NCBI RefSeq assembly: GCF_014646235.1
Contig: NZ_BMNB01000020.1
Span: 1 to 64,000, forward strand
Direction of reading: 5' to 3'
DNA: 64,000 nt
Source of the DNA: Micromonospora sonchi
Lineage (GTDB): Bacteria > Actinomycetota > Actinomycetes > Mycobacteriales > Micromonosporaceae
A model generated the notes under the pieces. It saw only the letters and a program-made list of their open reading frames with translations, had not been told where the DNA came from and ran no database searches. Numbering within the stretch: the first letter of the stretch is position 1; each line of letters starts with the position of its first letter. The position numbers and the translations under genes were made by a program. Of this stretch, positions 1 to 8,418 are shown piece after piece.

Positions 1-105
1 GGCCACGACACGCACTGGCTCAACTGGCGACGCCGCCACCAGGCCCGCGCCCGCTGGTTCCACCAACGCACACGGCTGAACCGCGACTACGCCCTGGTCA
101 GCTAG
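1..105 (+). CDS. C-terminal end of a protein cut by the window edge (possibly transposase)
   Basis: The first 34 codons are open and end in TAG at 103-105. The tail is very basic and rich in Trp and His (WLNWRRRHQARARWF). I see similar basic Trp/His tails on some actinobacterial DDE transposases, but 34 residues cannot establish a family. The start lies outside the window. The next gene begins 39 bases downstream. Confidence 0.35.
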   Translation, partial: GHDTHWLNWRRRHQARARWFHQRTRLNRDYALVS

Positions 106-144
106 CAATTGGCGGCTGCCGTACTAGGACGAGGTGAGACGAGG

Positions 145-1695
145 ATGAGACGACCAGTCACGCTACGGCTCCTGGCGGCACTGGCCACGGCAGGAATGGG
201 GGCGGCGGTCTGCGTCGCCGTCACGACGCCCCAGGCGTCGGCGGCCGTCGGCAGCGCCACCGGCTTCGCCAGCCGCAACGGTGGCACCACCGGCGGCACC
301 GGCGGGCAGACGGTACGCGCCACCACCGGTACCCAGATCCACGCGGCCCTGTGCAACCGGGCGAGCAGCAGCACCCCGATCATCATCCAGGTCGAGGGAA
401 CCATCAACCACGGCAACACCACCAAGGTCTCCGGTTCGAGTTGCAACACCGCCGCCGACGTGATCGAACTCAAGCAGATCAGCAACGTCACGATCTTCGG
501 GGTCGGCAACGGGGCGGTCTTCGACCAGATCGGCATCCACATCCGCGAGGCCAGCAACATCGTCATCCAGAACGTGACCGTCCGAAACGTCAAGAAGTCG
601 GGCTCGCCCACCTCCAACGGCGGCGACGCCATCGGCATGGAGGCCAACGTCCGCAACGTCTGGGTCGACCACGTCACCCTGGAGGCTTCGGGCGGGGAGT
701 CGGAGGGCTTCGACGGCCTCTTCGACATGAAGAACAACACCCAGTACGTGACGCTGTCCTACAGCATCATGCGCAACTCCGGGCGTGGCGGCCTGATCGG
801 GTCCAGCGAGAGCGACCTGTCGAACGGCTTCATCACCTTCCACCACAACCTGTACGAGAACCTCGACTCCCGGGTGCCCCTGCTGCGCGGCGGCACGGCC
901 CACATCTACAACAATCACTACGTGAACATCCGGGAGTCCGGCATCAACTCCCGGGCCGGCGGCCGGGCGAAGGTGGACAACAACTACTTCCGCAACTCCA
1001 AGGACGTGCTGGGCACCTTCTACACCAACCAGGCCGGCTACTGGCAGGTCAGCGGCAACACCTTCGACAACGTGACCTGGTCCAGCCGCAGCAGTGAGAA
1101 CAACCCCGCCGGCCCCAACCCGACCTCCAACACCAGCGTCAGCATCCCGTACGCCTACAGCCTCGACGCGGCCAGTTGCGTGCCGAGCGTCGTCAGCCAG
1201 ACCGCCGGCGCCAACAAGGGCATCCGGACGTCGAACGGCAGCTGTACGCCGACCAGCCCGACGACGGGGCCCACCACGCCCGGGCCTGGGCCGACGAGCC
1301 CGACGCCGGGGCCGACGTCGCCGCCGAGCGGGACCAACCTCAGCATCGGCGCCGGCTCCGACGGCTCCAGCAAGGCCAGCGGCACCAGCTACGGCGACGT
1401 GCGGGACGGCAACATGAACACCGCCTGGTCGCCGAGCGGCGCGACCGGACAGATCTCGATCAAGTGGGACAGCAACACCAGGGTCTCCCGGGTCAACCTC
1501 CGTGAGGCGTCCGGCGCGGTCGGCAACGTCCGCTCCTGGCGGCTGCTCAACCACGACACCGGCGCCGTCCTGGCCTCCGGCAGCACGGCCGGCGTCATCA
1601 CCTTCCCCGCGGTATCCCTGCGCAAGATCACCTTCGACATCACCAGCTCGTCCGGCACCCCTCGGATCGCCGAATTCGAGACGTACGCCGGATAA
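145..1695 (+). CDS. Secreted pectate lyase (PL1 family) with C-terminal carbohydrate-binding-like domain
   Basis: The 516-aa product is probably exported and cleaves polygalacturonate by beta-elimination. Residues 1-30 form a signal peptide (basic MRRPVTLRLL, hydrophobic stretch, ASA). The middle is a right-handed beta-helix with the PL1 signatures VWVDH near residue 172 and the catalytic-Arg motif DSRVPLLR near 242. A Thr/Pro/Gly linker (about 370-405) leads to about 115 residues (NLSIGAGSDGSSKASGTSY onward) that resemble F5/8-type or CBM32-like beta-sandwiches; this assignment is weaker. The ATG at 145 follows a GAGGTGAGACGAGG purine run; a TTG at 109 in frame would extend the signal peptide unnaturally. 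A strong hairpin lies 92 bases after the stop. Confidence 0.9.
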   Translation: MRRPVTLRLLAALATAGMGAAVCVAVTTPQASAAVGSATGFASRNGGTTGGTGGQTVRATTGTQIHAALCNRASSSTPIIIQVEGTINHGNTTKVSGSSCNTAADVIELKQISNVTIFGVGNGAVFDQIGIHIREASNIVIQNVTVRNVKKSGSPTSNGGDAIGMEANVRNVWVDHVTLEASGGESEGFDGLFDMKNNTQYVTLSYSIMRNSGRGGLIGSSESDLSNGFITFHHNLYENLDSRVPLLRGGTAHIYNNHYVNIRESGINSRAGGRAKVDNNYFRNSKDVLGTFYTNQAGYWQVSGNTFDNVTWSSRSSENNPAGPNPTSNTSVSIPYAYSLDAASCVPSVVSQTAGANKGIRTSNGSCTPTSPTTGPTTPGPGPTSPTPGPTSPPSGTNLSIGAGSDGSSKASGTSYGDVRDGNMNTAWSPSGATGQISIKWDSNTRVSRVNLREASGAVGNVRSWRLLNHDTGAVLASGSTAGVITFPAVSLRKITFDITSSSGTPRIAEFETYAG

Positions 1696-1787
1696 CAGCG
1701 CCGGTCAGCCGGCACCCGGCCGCGGCGAACGACGGATCGTCGAGCCCCCGCCCTGACCGCCGCCCCCTTCCGTACCGATGATCCATC

Positions 1788-1820
1788 GGGCGAGGGCCGT
1801 CAGACCCACGGCCCTCGCCC
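1788..1820. terminator. Hairpin terminator after pectate lyase gene
   Basis: A perfect 13-bp stem (GGGCGAGGGCCGT with its complement) closes a 7-base loop. It sits between the pectate lyase stop and the helicase start at 1870. No T-run follows, as is usual in actinomycetes. Confidence 0.7.
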
Positions 1821-1869
1821 CCTGCTGCCAGCCGTTCGGTTCGACGGCGTACGGCAGAATCTGCGGGCG

Positions 1870-4677
1870 ATGCACGCCGCGACCATCCTCACCGCGCTCG
1901 CCGACCTGGCTCCGGCCGGAGCCGAGCGGGTCTTCGACGTGTCCGGGACCGGCCGACCACTGGTCTGGCTGCCGGAGCCGCACCGGGGTCCGCGCACCGC
2001 CCGGCTGGACCGCCTGGCCGCGCTGGACACACTGCACCGCGATGAGCGCGTGCTCCGCCGTGGCCTGGCCTTCCTGGTCGGTACGGCAGACGTGGAGGGC
2101 GCACGCCGGCGGATCCGGTTGCCGCTGCTGGCCCAGCCGGTACGTCTGGAGCGCGGGCTGCGCGGTTACCGCGTGCTACCCGCCGGTGACCTCGAACTGA
2201 CCTCGCTGATCGAGGACCGCGACCTCGCGGCCCGGCTGGAGGCCGCACCCGGGCTGGCCGGACCCGGATGGCTGACGGCACCGGGCACCACCGCCTGGCT
2301 GACCGCGGCGGCGCAGGCCGCTGGGCTGAAGGTGACCTCGGTCGTCGCGACACCTCCGCGCAGCATCGACGACGAGACGCTCACCGGCGTGACCGCCGCC
2401 GCGATCTTCGTGACCCGGGACGTGTTCGCCGGTCGGCTCCGCGACACCCTGCTGAACTGGGCCGGCCGGCCCGGACTGGCGGACACCGCACTGAGCAGGC
2501 TCTACCTCGGCCCACCCGACACCACCGGCGGCGGGGCCGACGCCAGCCGGCCCAACGGCGCTGAAGCCGGTCAGGATGACGTTCTGTCGCCACTGCCACT
2601 GAACACCGCGCAGCGCAACGTGATCCGGCGGACCCGCACCGAACCGGTGGTGGTGGTCTCCGGTGCACCGGGCAACGGCAAGAGCCACGCCCTCGTCGCC
2701 GCCGCGTTGGACGTGGTGGACCGGGGCGGATCGGTGCTGGTGGCGACACAGTCGGTACACGCCGCGGAGGTGTTGGGCGAGCTGCTACGCCGCTATCCCG
2801 GGCCTCCTCCGGTGCTCTTCGGCGACGCCGAACGACGCGAAGCGGTCGCCACCGAACTGGCCGGCGGCAGCGCCGTCGGGGTGGCCGACGCGCAACTGCG
2901 CCGCGACGCCGACGCCGTGGCGGCTGCCGGAGACCGGGCCGCCGCGATCCGATCCGGCATCACCGCAGCGCTGGAGCAGGAGCGACGCGCCACCAGCCTG
3001 CCCGGCTGGCAGCCGCTGCTACCCGCCCTGAATCACGACGCCCCGGCCGTGTTCGACCCGGACGCCGACCTCGCCGAGATCCGGGCCGCCCTGACCGGCG
3101 CGAACCAGGACGGCGACCGCTGGTGGCAGCGGCTACGGCGGACGTACGCCTCCCGTCGGCTCCGACGGCTGACCGGCGCCGGCCCTGACGTACCCGTGCA
3201 GCGGTTGATGGCCGCAGTGGACGCCGCGGCGGCGGTCCGCGCTGCCGCGCGGTTACCCGCACTCGGCGGCACCGAGCTGACGGCCGCCTGGTCGGCGCTG
3301 GCCGAGGCGGACGCCGCGCTCGCCGACGCGGTCGGTGCGGCGCTGCGCCACCAGGCCACCAGCGCCCGGCGGTGGACCGGGGACGCCCGACGAGCCGCCA
3401 ACGGGCTGGGCACCGCCCTGCGTGCCGGACGCAACCGCCGCCGGGAACTGCTCGCCGGGCTGGACGCCGAAGCCCTGGTGCGCGCGTTGCCCCTGTGGGT
3501 GGGCACGGTCGCCGACGTCGAGGACCTGCTGCCGCCGGTCGCCGGCATGTTCGACCTGGTGGTGCTGGACGAGGCGGCGCACGTCGATCAGCTGCGGGCC
3601 GCCCCGGTGCTGGCCCGGGCCCGCCGAGCGTTGGTCGCCGGCGATCCCCGGCAGTTGCGGTTCGTCTCCTTCGTCTCCGACGTCGAGGTGGCCGCCGCGC
3701 TGCACCGACACGGTCTGGACCGGGTCGCGGACCGACTCGACGTACGGCGGGCCAGCGCCTTCGACCTGGCGGCCGGCGCCGCACCGGTCACCTGGCTCGG
3801 TGAGCACTACCGGTCCGCCCCGCATCTGATCGGCTTCTCCGCCCAGCGGTTCTACGGCGGCAGACTGGAACTGGTCACCCGGCACCCCGGCAACGAGCGG
3901 ACCGACGCCATCGACGTGCTGACGGTCGCCGAGGCCACCGTGGTCAACGGCGTCAACCAGGCAGAGGTGGACGCGGTGCTCGACCTGATCGGGACGCTGG
4001 CGGATCGGCCACCCGAGGGCGGGATCGCGGTGATCAGCCCGTTCCGGGCGCAGGCGGACGCGATCGAGGCGGCCTTGCTGTCCACGTACGACGTCAGCGA
4101 GATCGAACGGCTGGGCCTGCGATCCGGAACGGTGCACGCGTTCCAGGGCAGTGAGGCGGACCTGGTGATCGCCTCCCTCGGACTGGTCGACGACGATCCG
4201 CCGTCGCGGCACCGGTTCCTGGCCGAGCCGAACCTGTTCAACGTCCTGATCACCCGGGCCAGGAAGCGCCTCACGGTGGTCACCTCGCTGCGCTCGCCCG
4301 AGGGCATCCTCGGCGACTACCTTCGTTACGCCGAGCAGCCGCTGCCCAGCCCATCCGAGTCGGGCAACCGGGCAGCGGACCCGTGGATCCGCGCCCTCGC
4401 CGCCGAACTCGAGCGGCTCGGGCTGCCGGTCCGGGCCGGCTATCCGGTCGGCCGGTGGAAGCTCGACCTGTGCGTCGGCGACGGCGCGGAGGCGGTCGGG
4501 GTGATCTGCGGTGTGCACCCGGAGGGCGTGGCGGCGCACGTGGAGCGGCAGCGTACGCTCGCCCGCGCCGGCTGGCGCATGTACGACGTGTTCGCCAGCC
4601 ACTGGACCGGCGACCCGATCCGGGCCGCCCTGGACCTTGCCGCCCGGATCACCAGCGACGCACTTCCTCAGAGATAG
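1870..4677 (+). CDS. SF1 (Upf1/DNA2-like) helicase with C-terminal PD-(D/E)XK-like domain
   Basis: The 935-aa protein is an ATP-dependent helicase-type enzyme. Visible motifs are Walker A GAPGNGKS near residue 265, Walker B LVVLDEAAH near 563, motif III GDPRQL near 591, GTVHAFQGSEADLV near 754 (motif V) and NVLITRARKRL near 791 (motif VI). That order and wording fit SF1B enzymes. The first 230 residues are not recognised. The last ~95 residues (from DPWIRALAAELERLG) resemble the MTES_1575/Vsr-type nuclease fold that often caps such helicases, with WKLDLCV as first active-site strand. The expected acidic E-x-C-D-G strand reads VGVICG, so nuclease activity is doubtful. It stands alone; role in repair, RNA metabolism or defence cannot be decided. 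Confidence 0.8.
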   Translation: MHAATILTALADLAPAGAERVFDVSGTGRPLVWLPEPHRGPRTARLDRLAALDTLHRDERVLRRGLAFLVGTADVEGARRRIRLPLLAQPVRLERGLRGYRVLPAGDLELTSLIEDRDLAARLEAAPGLAGPGWLTAPGTTAWLTAAAQAAGLKVTSVVATPPRSIDDETLTGVTAAAIFVTRDVFAGRLRDTLLNWAGRPGLADTALSRLYLGPPDTTGGGADASRPNGAEAGQDDVLSPLPLNTAQRNVIRRTRTEPVVVVSGAPGNGKSHALVAAALDVVDRGGSVLVATQSVHAAEVLGELLRRYPGPPPVLFGDAERREAVATELAGGSAVGVADAQLRRDADAVAAAGDRAAAIRSGITAALEQERRATSLPGWQPLLPALNHDAPAVFDPDADLAEIRAALTGANQDGDRWWQRLRRTYASRRLRRLTGAGPDVPVQRLMAAVDAAAAVRAAARLPALGGTELTAAWSALAEADAALADAVGAALRHQATSARRWTGDARRAANGLGTALRAGRNRRRELLAGLDAEALVRALPLWVGTVADVEDLLPPVAGMFDLVVLDEAAHVDQLRAAPVLARARRALVAGDPRQLRFVSFVSDVEVAAALHRHGLDRVADRLDVRRASAFDLAAGAAPVTWLGEHYRSAPHLIGFSAQRFYGGRLELVTRHPGNERTDAIDVLTVAEATVVNGVNQAEVDAVLDLIGTLADRPPEGGIAVISPFRAQADAIEAALLSTYDVSEIERLGLRSGTVHAFQGSEADLVIASLGLVDDDPPSRHRFLAEPNLFNVLITRARKRLTVVTSLRSPEGILGDYLRYAEQPLPSPSESGNRAADPWIRALAAELERLGLPVRAGYPVGRWKLDLCVGDGAEAVGVICGVHPEGVAAHVERQRTLARAGWRMYDVFASHWTGDPIRAALDLAARITSDALPQR

Positions 4678-4762
4678 GCGAATCCTCACCGGCTGCTTCA
4701 GCGCGGCTTTGAGAACGGCCTGTCGCTTGCTCGGTGCCATTGCGCACCCCGAGGACGCAATG

Positions 4763-5140
4763 TCATAGGCGTGGGTGCGCATCCTCGACGCGATCAGCCT
4801 TGACGTAGGCCAGGAAGTCGGCCTGCTCAGGCGCGGGCAGCCCCGCGAACGCGGAGTAGGCGACGGCCCGCGCGTGCGGCGTTTCCGCTGCCAGCAGCCC
4901 GATGATGGCGGCCCAGGCGAGCGAGACCGAGTGGAACACGCGGTCCCCGCGCAGCGCGGTGAGCCTGCTCAACTCCCCCAGCCTGCTTGCCGCGCCGTCG
5001 TCCGCCTTGGCCCGGTCGACCAGTTCGAAAACGGCCTTGCCCCGGTACGGCCCACCGCTGCTGGCCAGCTCCGCCAACTCCTCGTTGCGCATCTGTTGCA
5101 CCGGCGGTGGCGTGATGTTCGGCGGGTGGGGCACACTCAT
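4763..5140 (-). CDS. Small protein in toxin cassette, candidate immunity protein
   Basis: This 125-aa soluble protein begins ATGA-overlapped with the stop of the toxin-like gene upstream (5137), so the two are translationally coupled. It is mainly helical with no signal peptide or membrane span; the first 18 residues are Pro-rich. I recognise no family. Being the last gene of a YbaB / EspC-like / toxin-like operon makes an immunity role the natural guess, but that is purely positional. It converges with the helicase gene across 85 bases. Confidence 0.6.
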   Translation of the reverse strand: MSVPHPPNITPPPVQQMRNEELAELASSGGPYRGKAVFELVDRAKADDGAASRLGELSRLTALRGDRVFHSVSLAWAAIIGLLAAETPHARAVAYSAFAGLPAPEQADFLAYVKADRVEDAHPRL

Positions 5141-6378
5141 GGCGGATCTTCTCCAAAGATCTTCGCGTACTCTTCGCGGATCAACCAGTTCAGGTGCTCG
5201 ACGGAGTCCTGGTCACCGATGGACTCCGCATAACTGATCTCCTGTTGGTAGGCGCGTACCTCGTTCTCGTAGCGCACCACGGGGTCTTCGAACCAGCCTC
5301 TCATCCCGACCCAGCCCGCAGCCTGATCCTCTCGGAGGTGCTGCATCTCGTGCAGCAACGCGCCGTACGAGGCATCCGGGTCGAGGATCAGGTGCCCCGG
5401 CTGCCCCGGCGACGGACTGGGCCCGTACGCGAGCCCGCCCTCGCGGAAGGTGATCTCGACACCCAGCTCGCGAGCCTGGAGGATGGCCGCGTCCCACTGT
5501 TCCGGATGGGTGTCGCGGGCCGCGCCCCACTTCCGGAGCGGATCGGCATCCGAGTGCAGCAGGTGTGTGTCGCGGGTCGGCGCTGGCGGCGGTGCCGAGG
5601 CACGGTCGCCGAGACGGCGGAGAACGGTCTGCAACTCCGCGATGAGTTCGCCGAGACGTCGCAGGATCGGTGCCAGCCGACGCAGGCTGCTGACGAGTCC
5701 GTGCAGCAGCCGGGTGATGCGCGCCACCCACTTGGCGGCAAGGGTGGTGACCTGGGTGACGACCCAGGGCGTTGCCACCCCCAGCGTGACGCCGGCTTCG
5801 GCAAGCCACACCCACAGGCGTACGGCCAGCACGGAGACGAACTCGGCGATAAGATCACGGACGAGTTCGCGGACCATGGCGACGAGTAGCCCGGCGCCGG
5901 CGGTGATCTCGGACATGGCGTTGCTGGCTCGGGCGAGGGCATCCAGTACGGCCTGGTGCTCCTGGCTGTGCCGGCGATAGGCGTCGGAAGCCGCACCCTT
6001 CCAGCCAGCGATCTGCCGGCTCACGGCGTCGCCGAGCGTGACGCGAGACTCCCCGATCGCGCCGGTCACGTTACGCCAGGTCTGGGCGTACGCGGCGATC
6101 TGATCGGGATCGCCAGCCAACTCGTCGAGCGCCTCGGAGAGCGGTTTGACATGCTCGATCAGCCAGCCGACGCCCCAGGCGACGAGCTGACCCAGCGGGT
6201 CGGTGACAAAGGCGAGGGCGTCCATGGAGACGGCGAATCCACCGATCGCCGTGTCGATCCATCCGCCTCCGGCGAAGCTTGCCAGCAGGCCGTCGATGTC
6301 CTCGGCGATGTAGATGCCGCTGAGCGCGGTGGTGCTGTCCTGGCGGGAGGCGATCAGCGGATTGGCAGGCTGGCTCAT
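5137..6378 (-). CDS. Type VII-associated polymorphic toxin-like protein with HExxH C-terminal domain
   Basis: The 413-aa protein has an N-terminal half of long amphipathic helices with a WxG-like turn (QIAGWKGAASDAYRRH, about 120-135), as in WXG100/LXG-type secreted effectors. Hydrophobic helices follow at about 170-240, then a Pro-rich break (PPPAPTRD, near 280). The C-terminal ~130 residues carry LLHEMQHLRED near residue 341, an HExxH zinc-peptidase signature, with ENEVRAYQQEI about 30 residues later as a possible third ligand. I read this as a delivery domain plus a zincin-type toxin tip. The ATG at 6378 overlaps the previous gene by ATGA; the open frame further upstream lies inside that gene. 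Substrate is unknown. Confidence 0.65.
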   Translation of the reverse strand: MSQPANPLIASRQDSTTALSGIYIAEDIDGLLASFAGGGWIDTAIGGFAVSMDALAFVTDPLGQLVAWGVGWLIEHVKPLSEALDELAGDPDQIAAYAQTWRNVTGAIGESRVTLGDAVSRQIAGWKGAASDAYRRHSQEHQAVLDALARASNAMSEITAGAGLLVAMVRELVRDLIAEFVSVLAVRLWVWLAEAGVTLGVATPWVVTQVTTLAAKWVARITRLLHGLVSSLRRLAPILRRLGELIAELQTVLRRLGDRASAPPPAPTRDTHLLHSDADPLRKWGAARDTHPEQWDAAILQARELGVEITFREGGLAYGPSPSPGQPGHLILDPDASYGALLHEMQHLREDQAAGWVGMRGWFEDPVVRYENEVRAYQQEISYAESIGDQDSVEHLNWLIREEYAKIFGEDPP

Positions 6379-6692
6379 CGACCGGCACCGGAACCGAAGA
6401 GAGCCGCCACATCCTGATCGCCGCTCTCGTACCGGATCGCGCTGGCCTGCACATCGTCCGCCGTACGGCGCAACGCGTCGGTAGCCTCGTGCAACGCGTT
6501 GGTGGTGGCCTGCTGTACCGGGTCCAGCAGGCTGGGGATGAGCTGGCAGAGTCGACCGTACGCATGCCGGCCCAGTTGCACCGATCCGGCTGCCCGACGG
6601 CACTGATCGACCATTTCGGCGACCCCGTCGACACTGCCGGCGTGCTGGCGCAGTGCCCGGCTGTCAACGTCGAAGCCCGGCTCACCAACCAT
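6375..6692 (-). CDS. EspC/WXG100-like small helical protein
   Basis: The 105-aa protein lacks a signal peptide and is almost wholly helical, beginning GFDVDSRALRQHAGSVDGV and ending with ATDALRRTADDVQASAIRY. That matches the EspC/DUF2580-type ESX-secretion-associated proteins, which pair with a larger WXG-like effector. It overlaps the upstream YbaB-like gene by 11 bases and the toxin-like gene by 4, so all are read as one unit. A secretion-partner or chaperone role is inferred from context. Confidence 0.65.
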   Translation of the reverse strand: MVGEPGFDVDSRALRQHAGSVDGVAEMVDQCRRAAGSVQLGRHAYGRLCQLIPSLLDPVQQATTNALHEATDALRRTADDVQASAIRYESGDQDVAALFGSGAGR

Positions 6693-7119
6693 CGCGCTGC
6701 CGCCGGAAATCGCTGCGCAGCCCCTCTTCGTGGTCGTCGTCCACCTCGGGAAAACGCTCGGCGTAGCTCGTCACCACAGCACGGGCGGTCTCGGAGCCGG
6801 CGCCGACGGTCTGGGCGGCAATCTCAGCCACCGCCCCGGCGAGGCGGCCCTGGGCCCGACGCATCGTCGTCATGATCTCCGCCGCGACCCTCGCCCCGGA
6901 CCAGCTCGACAACCGATCGCCAACCCGCAGGTCGGTGACCACTCCCGAGCCAGCCACCGTCACCCGCACCGCCCCATCAGCGCCGGTGGCCGAGACCGAC
7001 AGCTGAGCGATCCGCTGCGACATCGCCTGCGCCTGCTCGGCCCGCTCCGATACGGACGCCGCCCAGGCATGCGTCCATTCCTCGGCCGCGTCCGCCGCCC
7101 CGTCGAACGAAGCATCCAT
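6682..7119 (-). CDS. YbaB/EbfC-like protein heading the toxin cassette
   Basis: The 145-aa product contains the YbaB/EbfC pattern: an N-terminal helix, a small sheet (VRVTVAGSGVVTDLRVGD) and a C-terminal helix (ARVAAEIMTTMRRAQGRLA). Orthodox YbaB binds DNA as a dimer, but many actinobacterial paralogues lie first in EspC/WXG operons, as here. The ATG at 7119 follows GGGGGAACG about 8 bases upstream; a GTG at 7161 in frame is possible but has no ribosome site. The last ~25 residues are highly charged. Confidence 0.65.
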   Translation of the reverse strand: MDASFDGAADAAEEWTHAWAASVSERAEQAQAMSQRIAQLSVSATGADGAVRVTVAGSGVVTDLRVGDRLSSWSGARVAAEIMTTMRRAQGRLAGAVAEIAAQTVGAGSETARAVVTSYAERFPEVDDDHEEGLRSDFRRQRDGW

Positions 7120-7339
7120 CACAGTCGTTCCCCCACGGCGAGCCACGATATCCACCGGCACCGCTCGAACCTAGCCATGTGTCGCATCTCGGCTATCCCG
7201 AGAGGTAGGTCACGGCCACCCTGACCAGAGCGGTAACAGTGGTGCCGATGCCGGCGACCGTCGCCGTCCGTTGCCAGGAACTGCCCGACCTGCGCGGCAT
7301 CGCCACCCGCATCGGCGTGGCACGCCGAGCCTGTGGAGA

Positions 7340-7439
7340 CCACGGCAGCGGGCTGTCGCCCCGCGAATGGGCCACCCGAAGCGGCCACGCCGAGACGGAA
7401 GCGTTACTCAAAGCCGCATCGGACCTTGTCAAGGTCTGA
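7340..7439 (+). pseudogene. Possible ankyrin-repeat gene relic
   Basis: A short open stretch ends GLSPREWATRSGHAETEALL, the pattern of a terminal ankyrin repeat (G-xTPL-x-A-xx-GH-xx-xx-LL). Upstream sequence in this frame is not repeat-like and no credible start is seen. It reads as the decayed tail of an ankyrin protein, but it is short and could be coincidence. Confidence 0.3.
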
Positions 7440-7536
7440 ATCGCAATAGGCCCGCGCAATGCGGTACCTGGGAGATCGCCCTGACATCCTGCCTCCCGTA
7501 GCACCAGACTTGCTTCGAGGCTGCGCTCGTTAGGAA

Positions 7537-7554
7537 GCGGCCCGCGAGGGCCGC
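7537..7554. terminator. Short GC hairpin
   Basis: GCGGCCC and its exact complement flank a GCGA tetraloop, making a compact hairpin. It lies just beyond the stop of the pglX-like relic on the minus strand and may be a leftover terminator. Confidence 0.45.
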
Positions 7555-7609
7555 CTCCGGCTTAGGAGCGGGTCCGGACCAGTGGTCAGCCGGAGGGCAT
7601 ATCGACAGA

Positions 7610-7797
7610 CTACTCCTTCATTACCTGGTCGGATTGATGATCTTGGCAACGTCGATACGCTCGACCCTGACGGCACGGTTGCACTCGCCACCACTTGGTG
7701 TGGACCTCCTCGACCGACTCGGCCTGGTCCCGCAGGTCCTTCTCCAGGTTCTTGACCTGCTTCTGCAAGTCCGCCAAGAGCAGCCTCCAGTCGACGT
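7610..7797 (-). pseudogene. Relic resembling the N-terminus of BREX-2 PglX methyltransferase
   Basis: Reading the minus strand from about 7797 gives LLADLQKQVKNLEKDL, then RDQAESVEEVHTK, followed by unrelated residues and a stop at 7610-7612. From memory of the family, actinobacterial BREX-2 PglX proteins begin with an almost identical coiled segment right after a short MIDRKA-like start. No ATG or GTG remains ahead of it and the rest of the ~1200-residue methyltransferase is missing, so this would be a deletion relic joined to unrelated DNA. The resemblance covers fewer than 30 residues and no alignment was run. Confidence 0.4.
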
Positions 7798-7869
7798 CCC
7801 GAAGACTCTAGCCGTGCCGCGGGCGAGCAATGGTCCTCCACTTCGGCTGAGAAGTCCGTCGGGTGGTGG

Positions 7870-8418
7870 CTACAAAAGCTTGTGCTTACGAGCGAAGGCC
7901 GGGAACTCGCCACCGGCACAGGGAAGGCGAGCTCCCGTCGCCCGCAAGGCATCGATGACGTTGCCGGCGGCGGCCTCGGTCTGCTTACCCTCACGACATG
8001 CGCCGGCCAGAAGCCAGATGGAGCCGTGGACGCGAGCCCCATGGCTACGGGCAACCTGAGTAGCGCTCCGGTCATCCGTGATGGCGATCCCGCTACGCAA
8101 TTCCGCAGCCGCGAGGACGGATGCTTCCCCAACGTCACGCTCGCCTGAGCCGATCCGTACGGCCCACTTCGTGAAGCATCGGATTTCATCGAGCGTGTCG
8201 AGTTGGGCGATGTGCAGCCAACCCGTCTCGGAGGCGGCGGTTACTTCGGGATGAGCGGGTGACCCTGCCCGCAGTTCCTCCAGGACCACCCGGGTCGTCC
8301 AGCAGTCAGCGTCGATCAGCAGATCCCGCAGGACGTCCAGCCGTTCCGCGAGGGTGAAGTGACTGAGGACCATCGTGTCGAGCACCAGGACGGAGGACGT
8401 CTGCGCTGGCAGGCTCAC
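7870..8418 (-). CDS. PIN-domain protein, putative toxin nuclease
   Basis: The 182-aa product has the PIN acidic residues in order: VLDTMVLS (first Asp), RVVLEELRAG (Glu), GERDVGEASVLAAA (Asp/Glu) and GIAITDDRSATQVA (last Asp). PIN toxins are Mg-dependent ribonucleases. The GTG start at 8418 overlaps the TGA of the upstream Xre-ImmA/IrrE gene (GTGA), giving the antitoxin-then-toxin order typical of toxin-antitoxin modules. The C-terminal ~30 residues (LPCAGGEFPAFARKHKLL) extend beyond the core. RNA target is unknown. Confidence 0.75.
   Translation of the reverse strand: MSLPAQTSSVLVLDTMVLSHFTLAERLDVLRDLLIDADCWTTRVVLEELRAGSPAHPEVTAASETGWLHIAQLDTLDEIRCFTKWAVRIGSGERDVGEASVLAAAELRSGIAITDDRSATQVARSHGARVHGSIWLLAGACREGKQTEAAAGNVIDALRATGARLPCAGGEFPAFARKHKLL

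Noticed and set aside
163..1554. Long minus-strand open frame opposite the pectate lyase
   Set aside because: Arg/Val/Gly-rich shadow of a recognisable gene in high-GC DNA; no ribosome site and no domain.
3253..4782. Long minus-strand open frame opposite the helicase
   Set aside because: Low-complexity antisense translation; the plus strand carries complete helicase motifs.
7634..8148. Plus-strand open frames opposite the PIN gene
   Set aside because: The PIN acidic residues are clear on the minus strand; the plus frames look like shadows.
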